The notes: a model not told the origin generated them from the letters alone. DNA of 64,000 nucleotides from Harmothoe impar (GCA_947462335.1 OX381707.1:80686610-80750609); one strand, 5' to 3'; positions 34,540 through 45,692 are shown, numbered from the stretch's first letter. A program made the numbers and translations.

Positions 34540-34990
34540 ACACATGATTATGTTCAAAACCTCAATGCAGATATTCTTACTGTCAGAATATTATTCCATC
34601 AGCGAGTTCTCCAGTTTGAATATCCACATGAGATAAGTATTGAGTGAGGTGATTCTCATACTGCTATTCCATTCCGAACCTGGACCTTCTTCAACATGCT
34701 GCACATATATTGCAATCATCATGCACCACAGGGTAGATAGGTTCGTGTATAGGGATGACAAACTGATATAATCAAGTATAACTTGTTACCAGCACAATAA
34801 GCTCAAATGACTAGTGGTAACTTCCCAAGGACCAGAGCAGGCCATCACTGATGAGGCTGATTGGAGTAATTCTGAGGAGGCTGTATCTGGTAATGTCTAA
34901 TCATGTTTCAGATAAGCGGCTGAAGCTAACAAGGTTGTGTAATAAGTCTCCAGAATTAGCAGAGTGCCTCTAATCATGGGTTATATTAAG
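34540..34990 (+). repeat. J module, left arm
   Basis: 'cctcaatgcagatattctta', 'tataatcaagtataacttgt', 'aaggaccagagcaggccatc' and 'taatgtctaatcatgtttc'. The reversed partner is 50520-50860. Confidence 0.8.
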
Positions 34991-35239
34991 TGAGACTAAC
35001 AAGGAAAGAATAGCCCCTAAGTTTGTCTATTAATTGATGTATGGTGCATTGATGCAAATCTAGTTAGTAGACTTGGCTGTTCTGCATGCATGTATCATGA
35101 TGGCGATGGGCAATAAACCACATGACAGTTTAAAGGAAAATAAAAGATACCTAATAAATGTAGATACCAAAATCCATCCTAATTCCATGCTCCACACTGA
35201 ATTTATAACCTAATCCTGGCTCACATAAACATATTCCCC

Positions 35240-35590
35240 TATTGTGCAGCTGTAGCTCCATGTTAGCGGACATGAAAGGAGGCATTAACACATGCAGTGC
35301 CAATAGCAACACTAAACCGACATGAACATAAGAGTAGGAAGATCTGCAGACACACAGAGAAGGGGGGCTTTATTTAGGATGGATACAAAAAGGAGTCGTT
35401 CTAAGAATGGGACTCATGAAGCTGGGATGGAGACAGTTGTCTTCTGTAGGAGGCGACAGCAGAGGTACATGTTGTAGTAAATAGTAGTTTTAACAATAAT
35501 ATGTATGATGTCTAAAGTAAAATGGGGGCTTTTAGTGGGACAAAAGAGGGATTAGGGAGAGGATCTGGAGGTGGGAATGGGGATGTATAG
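35240..35590 (+). repeat. L module followed by an M fragment
   Basis: 'gctgtagctccatgttagcgg' and 'ggatggatacaaaaaggagt' (L), then 'gggggcttttagtgggacaaa' (M). The reversed L partner is 50130-50300. Confidence 0.65.
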
Positions 35591-35814
35591 ATCTACACCC
35601 ACCGCCGGCTATGGCACTGTCTAAATGGAGTAGTTATCTACATAGCTACTGAGATAGGCATGGAGAGTGAACAAGTTAATCAAAATAGATAAAGGCTTGA
35701 AGAGTGAGATGATATATAAGTTCTAGGGTATAAGTAGTTAGCTGAGGGTAATGTGAATGTAGTAAGTATCACTGGTCACATCTGTAAGAGGGTTTAGTTG
35801 ATAGGAGTGTCAAG

Positions 35815-36480
35815 CTGTGGTCACCTTAGTACAGTGTGAGTAGGTGTGGGCAGGCCTTGTGCTGAATGATATGTAAATTGGTTTAGGGTCCACTCCTGGC
35901 TTCTGTAACAGGCTTTAGTCACCGGGAGTGTCTGTTTGTGTGTGTGCATGTGTCTGCGTGGTGGTTCCGGAACACTGAATGTGGTGTGATACAATGAACC
36001 TCGACATCCAGCTGCTGGCTTCATATAGATATAGCTAGAAATAGACTGGCTGACAGGCTCTGTATTATTTCCTATGTCACAAACAAGACCCGAGTTTGAG
36101 AGTAATTGGATAACGTTTAAAAAAAACACCTCTGCTGTTTAATGTCCTAAATGCCGGTACTCGCTCGACTCAGACTCCTGCCAGAGAGACAGTCAGAATT
36201 GGGTATTATGATGTGTAGCAGTCATTTAATCAGGGTAATAGAGGTGGATGGGGTCTGAAAGCATGGTCCTAACACACTCTTTCTCTCCAGACTTGCAGCT
36301 ACCAGCTTCATATCTATGAACAGGCCTTGATGTCATCCACTGCACCAGATCTATTTTATTAACCAGATCCTAATCTAGTAAGATAATATTATACCAGGCC
36401 AGGAGTACCAGCACCTACGCCACTTTATCTAGTGCCAGGGCAGCAACATTTGGGCCCTTAAGAGTTGTGTGATGGTGCAT
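35815..36480 (+). repeat. R module, left arm
   Basis: 'gtggtcaccttagtacagtg', 'tgctgaatgatatgtaaatt', 'gggtccactcctggcttc', 'tggtgtgatacaatgaa' and later 'tcatttaatcagggtaatag'. It recurs at 44155-44730 (forward) and 49060-49990 (reversed). Only one copy of the TTGGGTATT word is present, in contrast to eleven at 44531. Confidence 0.75.
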
Positions 36481-36689
36481 GTGTGGCAGCCATTCAATTG
36501 TGGTAATAGTATAGACCCGGTTGTGAAGTCACACCTCATATTCCAGACGCTGACAAAAGTATTGACTCAAGGGACTGAGACATGTATGAGAGGCAGTCAC
36601 TGTGTTCACACAGCCTGCTTTAACATTTTGACTCTTTGAGGTAAAGAGGGATTTGATGAGGTAGAGAAGCGTAGAAACGTCTTGCATCA

Positions 36690-37060
36690 ATCTTCTGATA
36701 ATCTCCCAGCACAGAGTATTGCTATGTGGAAGCTAGGTCCACCATACAAGGTAGGTGTATATGGAGAATGGTGGATCATGTTGTGTTTGCTCTGTCTGAT
36801 GGCATTGCCTGCACAAACACTCAGGTTGTTGCTGATATGGCCAGGTAGACATGCTCGGTAATGCCAGTCCTGCATGGATTAATAGGCAGTAGAAATTTCG
36901 AAGCAGTCCCTCTGGACCCCTCACATTGGAAGCGGCATTACTCACACTCACACTAGGTGGTGCCACAGTGTTTCCTATTTCACTTTCATTAGGCAGACAC
37001 CTAAATGCTAATTCTTGTTTTACTAGTACCTCTTTTGAAAGGGAGAGAGAGACAGGTGCT
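36690..37060 (-). pseudogene. V segment with decayed frame resembling 47569-47847
   Basis: On the minus strand, starting near 36990, the translation PNESEIGNTVAPPSVSVSNA then ASNVRGPEGLLRN aligns with the frame at 47569. Frame and similarity then break: GITEHVYLAISAT appears in another frame before a stop. I do not recognise the product. It may be an old coding remnant or only duplicated non-coding DNA that happens to be open. Confidence 0.3.
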
Positions 37061-37119
37061 ATATAAATACTGTACTGAGACTATACTGAGACTATACATA
37101 TGCTTGGGGAAATGTGCAT

Positions 37120-37450
37120 ACCCAAAAAAGGTTTTTAGTGGGACAGCAGGGGGGAGTATAGCATTATGGAGGAATTGAGAGGGAAATCAGCAACAGGGTC
37201 GCCATGTGGAACTTGTGGGGATTTTGTTGGGAGTGAGACACTGGCTCACAGAGGAGTTATAGCTCCATGTTAGCATACATAGTAGGAGGCACATGGACCA
37301 ACAGCAACACTAACCCACCATGAGCAGGGAGCAGGACGGTACTCAGACATCATGAGGTAGCACACGGGAAGATCCACAGACAGTGAGGAGACTGGCTATA
37401 TTCAGGATAATTACAAAAAGGAGTGGTTCTATAGATAGGATAATAACGTG
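37120..37450 (+). repeat. M and L modules
   Basis: M (37120-37265) has 'tttagtgggacagcagggggg' and 'gactcacagaggagttat'-like words. L (37255-37445) is nearly identical to 28905-29010 over 'gagcaggacggtactcagac'. The reversed partners are 47185 and 46610. Confidence 0.7.
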
Positions 37451-37689
37451 TACACTGTGTCACATCAAGTGATGTTTTCGATTTATTCTACCTACATCGA
37501 CAGCAGCGAATATTTATAATAAATTTGTTGTTTAAATCATGAAAATCCACCCAGAAATAACGAGTTTAGAGCTGATTCTGAGGAGGGCCATGGACAGGAT
37601 GACTGTGGTACGCCCCACTAACACCAGCGGCGTACCACCGTTGTACGCCCCGCTAACAAGCATATCAGGTTCAGTGCTTTACATATACA

Positions 37690-37890
37690 ACCTGTGTATG
37701 CTTTGTTGTTGTAGGTAGAATAAAGTATCTGTTATTTATACGGCCTTTTGTCATGCCAAGCACCATGAAAGCTACAAGTACGGCTGATTTGCTCTGACAT
37801 CCACGCCCTGTGCCAATAGCCAGATGTCACAGACCCTTATTTGGCAGTACTACTATATTTAGGTAGACAGGGTTTTTATAGGAAGAGGTA
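37690..37890 (+). repeat. K module
   Basis: 'aataaagtatctgttattta', 'gtcatgccaagcaccatgaaagc', 'ctgtgccaatagccagatgt' and 'ggtagacagggtttttat' match 29990-30310. Confidence 0.75.
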
Positions 37891-38149
37891 GAACGGTCCA
37901 GAATGTCCCTAAGACCATCAAAAACATCTTGTTTGACCATTTGGTATGTCTCATGCAGAATTAATTGATGATACCTTATGAAGTGTTAGGCAGTGATGGA
38001 TAAGGATGAAAAAAATATCAAAAGTAATGCATGCTACCTGCGAGAACTCACATAAAGAATGTAGCTGGATGTACGTGTATTCACAAAACATGGGACAATA
38101 GCCTTGTATCCCTACATGGGTAAGAAATGACATGTCCGACAGAGGGGTT

Positions 38150-38285
38150 TTGACAAAGGATGATCTTGTTAAAGGATGACATTGTGGTGTCATGATACAT
38201 CTATGCAGCCAAGGTGAGCAGTTTGATAATGCTGGATTGGGACCCTTTGGGTGTGTCTCAACCTTTAGGGTCAGCAAGATGCTTA
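38150..38285. mobile_element. Diverged TTAA-family MITE fragment
   Basis: 'gtgtcatgatacatctatgcagcc', 'gggtgtgtctcaacc' and 'agggtcagcaagatgct' resemble the interior of 45471-45692. The ends are lost. Confidence 0.45.
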
Positions 38286-38689
38286 TTCAGTATGTTTTGT
38301 CATAGGTCATGGATCAGGAATGTTAACTGGATGGCCTGGGGCACCTACTACGAGATGCCTCCATGCACTGCCTTACTCCAGTCTGTGAGATAAGGTACTA
38401 CAGTAGGGACCTGCATAAAATTTACAAACACCTTTGAATATAAGACTATTGGCCCTGTCAGGTAGAGCTTGTTGAGAGCTTTTCAGAACAGTAAAGATCA
38501 TCTTCCTACTGTATCTAGTTCCAGCGCAATCGCGATTAAGGATCCAGAATTGGATGAGCTCTGATCCCCATTGGATCTTTGGTTAAGCTAAGTGATTACT
38601 GTTATCAGAAACTGATAAGAAGCTAATCAGAATAGACAAGAAGAACCAGTCTTTTCAACACTACACTGTCATTTATTAATATTTTTGCA

Positions 38690-39340
38690 CCAAATTTTCG
38701 GAGTACAAAGTTTGTCATTGACCGCATCATGTGACTTCATTGTGACCTCATTCCACGCGGGTCAAATGACCTCTGACCTACTTTCAATTGACCTTTGACC
38801 TAGTTAAATAGTTCAATCGATAAAATCCATAATAATGTCCATAATCTTTGACATAATTGATATATTTGTATCATGACCAGCCTTGTGTAGCTCTATCACA
38901 TGTTTATACATCATAATTATGGCCCTATGACCTATTTATGGTTGCCCTTTGACCTACTTATTGCCCAGCTTGGCCATTATACTATCGCATGATGTTTGGG
39001 GGTAAAGCGGCCAAACTGGTCCTTTCCGGTCATTTATCCAATATTTCTACATGAACTCTTTAGAGTATGTGTTTGTCCTTTAGCTAGATCATAATGACCT
39101 TACTCAGCATGGGATAGATGACCTTTGACCTACTTACTATTAATTTCTGACAGTCAACTAGGTCAACCAATGATACTTATATTAATGCGGAAAACCTTTG
39201 AGATAATTAATCCATTGCATTAGGACACAGTTTGTGTATATCTATCACATGTTTATATCATATTTTCATGGCCCATATGACCTATTTATGTTTGACCTTT
39301 GACCTACTTATTAACCTTGGTGTGCAATATGCTATCATAT
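38690..39340. repeat. Two-copy repeat (period about 349 bp) with DR1 motifs
   Basis: 'tctatcacatgtttata', 'atgacctatttatg' and 'gacctacttatt' occur at 38892-38965 and again at 39241-39312. Four exact TGACCT-N-TGACCT words lie within it, at 38767, 38789, 39119 and 39293. It may be part of an older transposon. Confidence 0.7.
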
Positions 39341-39437
39341 ACACAAGTAGTGAAATGCACATCTTCACAAAATGAATCCATGCTTCAGAGTCGTTCATCC
39401 TGAAGCTTGAAACCAGTTCTGCCTTAAATACTTGGAA

Positions 39438-40990
39438 GGGGATAAACTGAGAACGGGATAAACGGAGAACGGGATAAATGGAGAACTGAATCATGGGCAG
39501 GGGGGTCGGAGGCAGTGGGACCAGAGGTGGGGCTAAACGGTGAACGGGATAAACGGTGAAAGCTATAAACGGAGAACGGGATAAACGGAGAACGGGATAA
39601 AGGGAGAACGGGATAAACGGAGAAAGGATAAAGGGAAAACGGGACAAACGGAAAGCGGAGAAGGGCATGAATGGATTAAGAGAGAACGGGATAAAGGGAG
39701 AAGGGGATGAACGGAGAACGGGATGAACGGAGAACGGGATAAATGGAGAAAGGGATAACAGAGAACGCTATCAACGGCAAACGCGATAAATGCCGAACGC
39801 GATAAACGGCGAACATGATAAGCGACGAACGGGATAAACGGAGAACGGGATAAACAGAGAACGGGATGAACGGAGAACGGGATAAACAGAGAACGGGATA
39901 AACGTTGAACGCTATAAAAGACAAAGGGATAACGGGATAAATGATAAACGGATAACGGGGATAAACGGGGAAAGGGAGAACGGGATAAACGGAGAACAGG
40001 ATAAATGGAGAACGGGAGAAACGGAGAACGGGATGAACGGAGAACGGGATAAACGGAAAACGGGATAAACGGAGAACGGGATAAACGGAGAACGGGATAA
40101 AGGGAGAACGGAGAAAGGAGAACGGGAAAACGGGACAAAAGGAAAGCGGAGAAGGGCATGAATGGATTAAGAGAGAACGGGATAAAGGGAGAAGGGGATG
40201 AACGGAGAACGGGATAAACGGAGAACGGGATAAATGGAGAAAGGGATAACAGAGAACACTATCAACGGCAAACGCGATAAATGCCGAACGCGATAAACGG
40301 CGAACATGATAAGCGACGAACGGGATAAACGGAGAACGGGATGAACGGGGAAAGGGAGAACGGGATAAACGGAGAACAGGATAAATGGAGAAACGGAGAA
40401 CGGGATGAACGGGATAAACGGAGAACGGGATAAACGGAGAACGGGATAAACGGAGAACGGATAAATGATAAACGGGGAAAGGGAGAACGGGAGAAACGGA
40501 GAACAGGATAAATGGAGAACGGGAGAAACGGAGAACGGGATAAACGGAGAACGGGATAAAAGGAGAACGGGATAAACGGAGAACGGATAAATGATAAACG
40601 GGGAAAGGGATAAACGGGGAAAGGGAGAACGGGAGAAACGGAGAACAGGATAAATGGAGAACGGGAGAAACGGAGAACGGGATAAGCGACGAACGGGATA
40701 AACGGAGAACGAGATAAACAGAGAACGGGATAAACGGTGAACGGGATAAACGGAGAACGGGATAAGCGACGAACGGGATAAACGGAGAACGGGATAAACA
40801 GAGAACAGGATAAACGGTGAACGCTATAAAAGACAAACGGAGAACGGGATAAATGATAAACGGATAACGGGATAAACGGGGAAAGGGAGAACGGGATAAA
40901 CGGAGAACGGGATAAATGGAGAACGGGAGAAACAGAGAACAGGGAGAAACGGAGAACGGGATAAACGGAGAACGGGATAAACGGAGAACA
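39438..40990. repeat. 16-bp minisatellite (GGGATAAACGGAGAAC)n
   Basis: About 1.55 kb of tandem units on the theme GGGATAAACGGAGAAC, interrupted near 39490-39530. Each unit holds one or two CpGs, so the array is locally CpG-dense. The unit length is not a multiple of three and the minus strand of the unit has no stop in any phase. All three minus frames therefore stay open with the same 16-residue repeat (PFIPFSVYPVLRLSRS), including a 470-codon frame from 41088 to 39676. I treat that frame as an artefact of the repeat. Confidence 0.95.
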
Positions 40991-41083
40991 CATAGGTACC
41001 AATATAATCCGACAAAACGAAAATCGCGAATATCTTCGCTGTTTACACTCCGATCGGCCCGATTTTCGGAAGGGTAGGAGAAC

Positions 41084-41165
41084 TTCAAAATCGTTTTCGG
41101 GTCAAAATCGTTTCGGGGCTCAAAATCGGTTTTGTGGACAAAATCGGTTTTGGAGGCAAAATCAT
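41084..41165. repeat. Short tandem repeat of CAAAATCGNTTT
   Basis: Four to five units of 'caaaatcggtttt' with variable spacers, period about 18-20 bp. Confidence 0.8.
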
Positions 41166-41317
41166 CTGCAGCTCATGCCGCCCCCCGGCCAACCCGACAC
41201 GTCGAACCAGAAACGAAGCTGCAACGAAGATGGTGTCGCTGCTGACGCTCCGATTGACTCACTTTTTCGGCCGAGACGTAAAACAGCGGTTACGCACTGC
41301 CGGGTGCTGACGCCCAC

Positions 41318-41392
41318 AGCCACCTGCTCGCCCCCAGCCACCTGCTTTCCCACAGCCACCTGCTCACCTACAGCCACCACCTGGAATTCGAT
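41318..41392. repeat. Short tandem repeat of CAGCCACCTGCTC
   Basis: Three units 'cagccacctgctc/t' plus a final 'cagccaccacctgg', period about 17-18 bp. Confidence 0.8.
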
Positions 41393-41600
41393 TATATTTG
41401 ACTTCCAATATATGAAATTAGGGTAGCTTTTTCTGGTGATTACGATTCTGCCGTCAGAAATGAGAAATAACGTATTGTACTCAAATAAGATCACTCATTC
41501 GAATTCATTTCTGATGCCAGAATTGACCGATGAATGATTATAAGGGAGTACTATATCTAAGTACATAAGCTACATATCCAGCTTACCCTGGGTCACCCTG

Positions 41601-41998
41601 TGGCCTTTCATTCACGAAAATCGCCGTTCTTAGTTATATGGCTATATATTTTTTTCTATGCGTCACACATTAATTCTGATACCAGATTCGGAATCAGTGG
41701 GTATTTCTACATCAGACCCTTTCTCCTTGATTAATCTGACCGCTTTTTATTGGCCTAAATTGATATGTACAGAGACCCTACTTTAACATAGCTGGAGTGT
41801 TTTTTTAATGGCCTTTCATTCACGAGAATCGCCGGTCTTAGTTATATGGCTATATATTTTTTTCTATGCATCACACATTAATTCTGATACCAGATTCGGA
41901 ATCAGTGGGCATTTCTACATCGGATATGAACTCTGTATTATATTTGGCCGCTTATTATTGGCCTAAATTGATATGTACAGAGACCCTAGTTTAACACT
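41601..41998. repeat. 208-bp tandem duplication
   Basis: 'tggcctttcattcacg' begins at 41601 and again at 41809. The first 110 bases or so of the two units differ at only about four positions, and both end with 'gatatgtacagagaccct'. Similarity falls in the middle and recovers at the end. Confidence 0.9.
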
Positions 41999-42014
41999 AC
42001 GACAGATACACACT

Positions 42015-42028
42015 CGGCCAGGTGGCGG
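42015..42028 (+). promoter_or_regulatory. CTCF-like motif, one mismatch
   Basis: CGGCCAGGTGGCGG matches CCRSYAGRKGGCRS except at the second position. It lies in a GC-richer stretch (42000-42060). Confidence 0.25.
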
Positions 42029-42259
42029 CCCAGGGCCAGCTGGCAAGGGGTGAGGGGAGGGGCAGAGGTAGCAAAGTGAATGGCTTAGTGGCAATACTTG
42101 GCATGGGCCTAGAGTAATGAAACTGCTAGGACACGTTTAAAACATGTTATATTAGCTTCCTGTAACTCCAAATAAGCCCTAAACTTCAATAGTTATTATC
42201 CAGATTATCTCAAAGTTGCTTCAAAGCTTACATGCCAACTTAGAAACTGAAAAATAATC

Positions 42260-42545
42260 ACATGTTGTCCGTAATTACGTCCATTCGAAGCGCCGTCTTC
42301 TCAGCTTCAAAACAAGCCCACTTGGGCCTTTCTAGGTCAAGAAACCAGGTCACAATGTTGCAATACCCAGCCTGCCCCTGGAGACCCCAGTCACACACCC
42401 TTGTAGCTGTGATCACAGCTGAGCGCGGACCTAGCACCCTAGGTGCGGCGCCGCTGTGCGTGCATGTGCGGGTCCCTAACTACAGGGTCAGAGTGGGGGT
42501 GTATCTACACCAACCAGCTGGTATAGCACTGTCTGGGGGCTGTGG
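42260..42545. other. GC-richer unassigned segment
   Basis: This segment has unusually high GC for the window, with 'ctaggtgcggcgccgctg' near 42440. The end shares 'gtgtatctacacc..ccagctgg..tagcactgtct' with 35590-35630. A 95-codon frame crosses it (42262-42549) but carries no motif I recognise. Confidence 0.35.
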
Positions 42546-42548
42546 TTA

Positions 42549-42885
42549 GGCCAAAAAAGGTGTATTTTAGGTTACATAGTCTGAAAATCTAGGTAGGGTA
42601 GGTCGCATTTTTAAATTTTTACTTTGGCCTGAAAAGTAGCCTAAAGATAACTTGTAAACTTCAGCTCCCACTCGCCAACAACAGCGTAGGCTCTTGGACT
42701 ATTAAATTGGCTCTTAAATAGTCCTAGACTTACTGGCAATATAGATATTTTTTCCAAAGAATTTTCTAGGGTTGACCCCCTTTTGCTAGGTAGGGTAAAA
42801 AGCTTCAGCTGTGACTCACCGAAAACAGGGTCGGCTCTGTTTTGCTAGCTAGGGTCGGGTAACCTGAAACACACTTTTTTTGGCC
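42549..42885. mobile_element. PIF/Harbinger-like MITE, TTA duplication
   Basis: The left terminus GGCCAAAAAAGGTGTATTTT is mirrored by the right, ending AACCTGAAACACAC, a T-run and GGCC. TTA flanks both ends (42546-42548 and 42886-42888). The interior carries 'gctagggt' and 'tagggtcgg' words shared with its siblings. Confidence 0.85.
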
Positions 42886-43655
42886 TTATCTCAATAGCCA
42901 CAGGGAGTGGTAGGGATAGGAGTGTTGTTGGTAGTAAATATGTTTACTCAGAATACTACAAGGAAGTATCCCCCTCTTACAGGCCACACCTACAGTTACT
43001 ACCACACCCACACCTACCTCTATCCATGGTGCCACTCCTTGCAGAATCTATCTATGCATATAAACACTCACCCTCAAGGTTTGGTGTACACAGCAGGATG
43101 ACGTGGGGGTTTATATTAGTTACAGCAGACCTAGTGACCTACTCTGTTGTTGCTATGAAAAGTAGCACATGGATAACTGAACCCTCTGGAAAGACAGATG
43201 CTTTATTTATTAACTAAACCCAATAATTGAAAGTATTTGATTACATAGAATTTTTCAAGAGCATATCAATAGCAATAAATTATGTATGCATACATCAAAG
43301 CACAACAAAGCACACCAAAAGAAGTTTGCAATTGGTGTCGATGACAGAAATTATGTTTTTATTTCTGAAAATGTATCACTACGTTTCGGCCTAAATCAGT
43401 GATTTGATTACACCTTTAATCCCTGGTTGGATGCAATAAGTAATGGATTATAGTTATACCACAAAAAGGTGCAGCAGTCCCTGCCCCAGCCCCTGCCTGT
43501 GTATATACTCTCAGCAGTGGCAGCCTGCTGCCCTTCAGCCAGCTGGGAAGGGGGGGGATGAGTTCTGATGCCAGTGCTGAAGGTCATACCACAGACTACA
43601 CACATAATACATAGAGCCGTGTACCCACTGAGCAACTACATCGCAGAGAAGTACA

Positions 43656-43800
43656 GTCGGCCCTCCATTCCTTGAATTTGGAAAAGGCAAGGAAAAATTA
43701 TCTGAGGAAGCAAACTATCCAAGAAATTAAGTCTAGATATAATGTAATAAATAAGGACAGTTCCCGGCAACTATCTGAGGAACTGAGGGATTCAAGGCAG
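43656..43800. mobile_element. Possible Tigger-like MITE remnant
   Basis: TA then CAGTCGGCCCTCCATTCC looks like a pogo/Tigger terminus. GGATTCAAGGCAG then TA at the right is a shortened partial mirror of it. Confidence 0.3.
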
Positions 43801-44154
43801 TAAATCTTTGAGGTAGAAGGGGTCAGCTTTAAATTGTAGTAGAGGGCTGCAGCTACCTTTATACCCTGATCTGCTACATGGAGATGAGCTGAAGGGCACT
43901 GACAAGTGCAGCCAATCAAACGGAAGAATGGGCTGATCATTCTTGACCATGTCTCATCACTGTGCTACAGATGCGTTTCTGCTTGGCTGGAACTGTCATG
44001 TTTCTGCTCGGTCTCACACTTGTAGCTTGCTTGTAGCACAGTGGTGAGACATAGCCTCTTGTAGTGAGGCCAGTTGGCTGAGGGTGGTGTGAATGTAGTA
44101 AGGTTCACGTACCCGCATCAATGAAAGGTCTCAGCGACTTGGAGTCAGTTCCAA

Positions 44155-44730
44155 GCTGTGGTCACCTTAGTACAGTGTTGGTCGTGTAGGGTAGGCTTTG
44201 TGCTGAATGATATGTAAATTGGGTTAGGGTCCACTACTGGCTTCAGTAACAGCTTTAGTCAGCGGGAGTGTCTGTTGGTGTGTATGTGTGTATGGTGGTG
44301 TGGGAACACTTAATGTGGTGTGATACAAAGAAGCTCGGCCTCCAGCTGCCAGGGTCATATAGATATACCTATAAATAGACTATGACATTATCCCCTGCAT
44401 TATGTGGTTGGCTGAGAGGCCCTCTATTGTTTCCAAGTGCAATGTTACATTAATCAGCTAATGTTAGAACCCCCACCGCCGCTGTATAAGGCCGTGAGTA
44501 CTGAGACTCTTACTAGAGGGGCAGTTGGCATTGGGTATTGCAGTGTTGGGTATTGCAGTGTTGGGTATTGCAGTGTTGGGTATTGCAGTGTTGGGTATTG
44601 CAGTGTTGGGTATTGCAGTGTTGGGTATTGCAGTGTTGGGTATTGCAGAGTTGGGTATTGCAGTGTTGGGTATTGCAGTGTTGGGTATTGCAGAGTGTGG
44701 CAGCCATTTAATCAGGGTAATAGAGTTCAG
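44155..44730 (+). repeat. R module in the spacer
   Basis: 'gtggtcaccttagtacagtg', 'tgctgaatgatatgtaaatt', 'taatgtggtgtgatacaa' and, after the 15-bp array, 'catttaatcagggtaatagag'. It is the last long module still in forward orientation before the polarity switch. Confidence 0.75.
44531..44695. repeat. 15-bp tandem array, 11 units
   Basis: Eleven contiguous units of TTGGGTATTGCAGTG, two of them (44636 and 44681) ending CAGAG. The period is a multiple of three, so reading frames stay open on both strands (repeats of GYCSV, LGIAV and, on the minus strand, CNTQH). These are by-products. The corresponding place in the R module at 36195-36215 has one unit. Confidence 0.97.
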
Positions 44731-44799
44731 ATCTACGTGAAGTTACTGAGGGAAAAAACGTGGATTCTCCAGATACTGATACTGCATGAATGTTTGCAT

Positions 44800-45470
44800 T
44801 AAGGTAAATTTAATATACTTGAAGGAAACTTTAAGTTATTATATATTGAGTAACATATGTGACATTGATATGGCATGACTGAACTTGAATTTGAAGTGAA
44901 TCTTAGATTAGCTTACATGCAAGTATTGATGCAATGTGACTGAAACACCAGCACTCAATATTGGATTTAACTTTGGATGTTAGATAAGATATTTAGTGTA
45001 TAGAGGTCATCGGGCTGCTTAGAGCCAACACTATTGGGTTGGTGGCTATCTACAGGGAGTGTATCCTTCAATGTAAACAGAAGTAATGCTAGTTTTAGTT
45101 GTGTTATCTTTGAGTAGTTTAACATGGGAGGGAGTTTTTTTAGGCAATCCCAATTATCCCAATATAAGTGATTTCCTCGTTTTGCTATTCCAACCTAAGA
45201 AATTAAAACAGGGGCTCATAAGTATGCTTGCCTGCTACAGACATAATCAAATCTGGACAGGTATTTAATTTGTTGGTTAATCAATGCAGCAGTGTCAGCA
45301 GTGTCAGTGTCAGACTTGAACTTTTCCCCTTCCATGAATGCTGGAAATAATTGTGATCCGAGGACATGTTCAGATTGCCATTAAGTATTGTCGATCGGTA
45401 ATGAGGGTCAGAAATGTGTAATCAAGTATACCCTTGAATTCTACCCAGGACAATCAGCCCCAAGGACCTC
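44800..45470. other. Mostly unassigned; J-like fragment at 45370-45470
   Basis: 'tgtaatcaagtataccctt' and 'gccccaaggacc' recall the J module, in forward orientation. The rest is AT-rich sequence without features I can name. Confidence 0.35.
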
Positions 45471-45692
45471 TTAACCCTTTAAGGACGGATGTCACTAAAA
45501 TATGACATTTGTTGTCATGATGCATCAATGCAGCCCCGGCGAGTTACTCACCATCATGTCGACCCTCTGGGAGTGTCTCAACTCCGTAGGGTTGTCATGA
45601 AACTTGAATCTCGTGAGTTACTCACCACCGCTGTCTTCATGCATCATGACAACAAATGGCATTAAGGCATCATGCCGTGCTTAAAGGGTCAA
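45471..45692. mobile_element. TTAA-family palindromic MITE
   Basis: TTAA (45471-45474), then CCCTTTAAGGACGGATG, and at the right GTGCTTAAAGGG followed by TCAA, a mutated TTAA. The interior has 'gcgagttactcac' and 'cgtgagttactcac'. Confidence 0.8.

Larger units (their letters stand above)
31560..37450 (+). other. Left arm of imperfect inverted duplication
   Basis: Modules F-prime, C, D, C, H, I, J, L, R, V, M and L here reappear as reverse complements in the opposite order at 53.9 down to 46.6 kb. For most of these pairs the left and right coordinates sum to about 84-85.5 kb. The arms differ by substitutions and by insertions private to one side. Confidence 0.75.

Noticed and set aside
39676..41088. 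470-codon minus-strand frame, with 246- and 198-codon frames overlapping in other phases
   Set aside because: It is read entirely through a 16-bp minisatellite. The same peptide appears in all three minus frames, which is expected from the unit and not from selection.
44531..44695. CRISPR-like regular repeat
   Set aside because: Units are contiguous 15-mers without spacers, and the sequence context is eukaryotic.
44437..44802. 121-codon frame with GYCSV repeats and its overlapping frames
   Set aside because: It is produced by an 11-unit 15-bp tandem array. The flanking residues have no features, and the R-module paralogues do not keep the frame.
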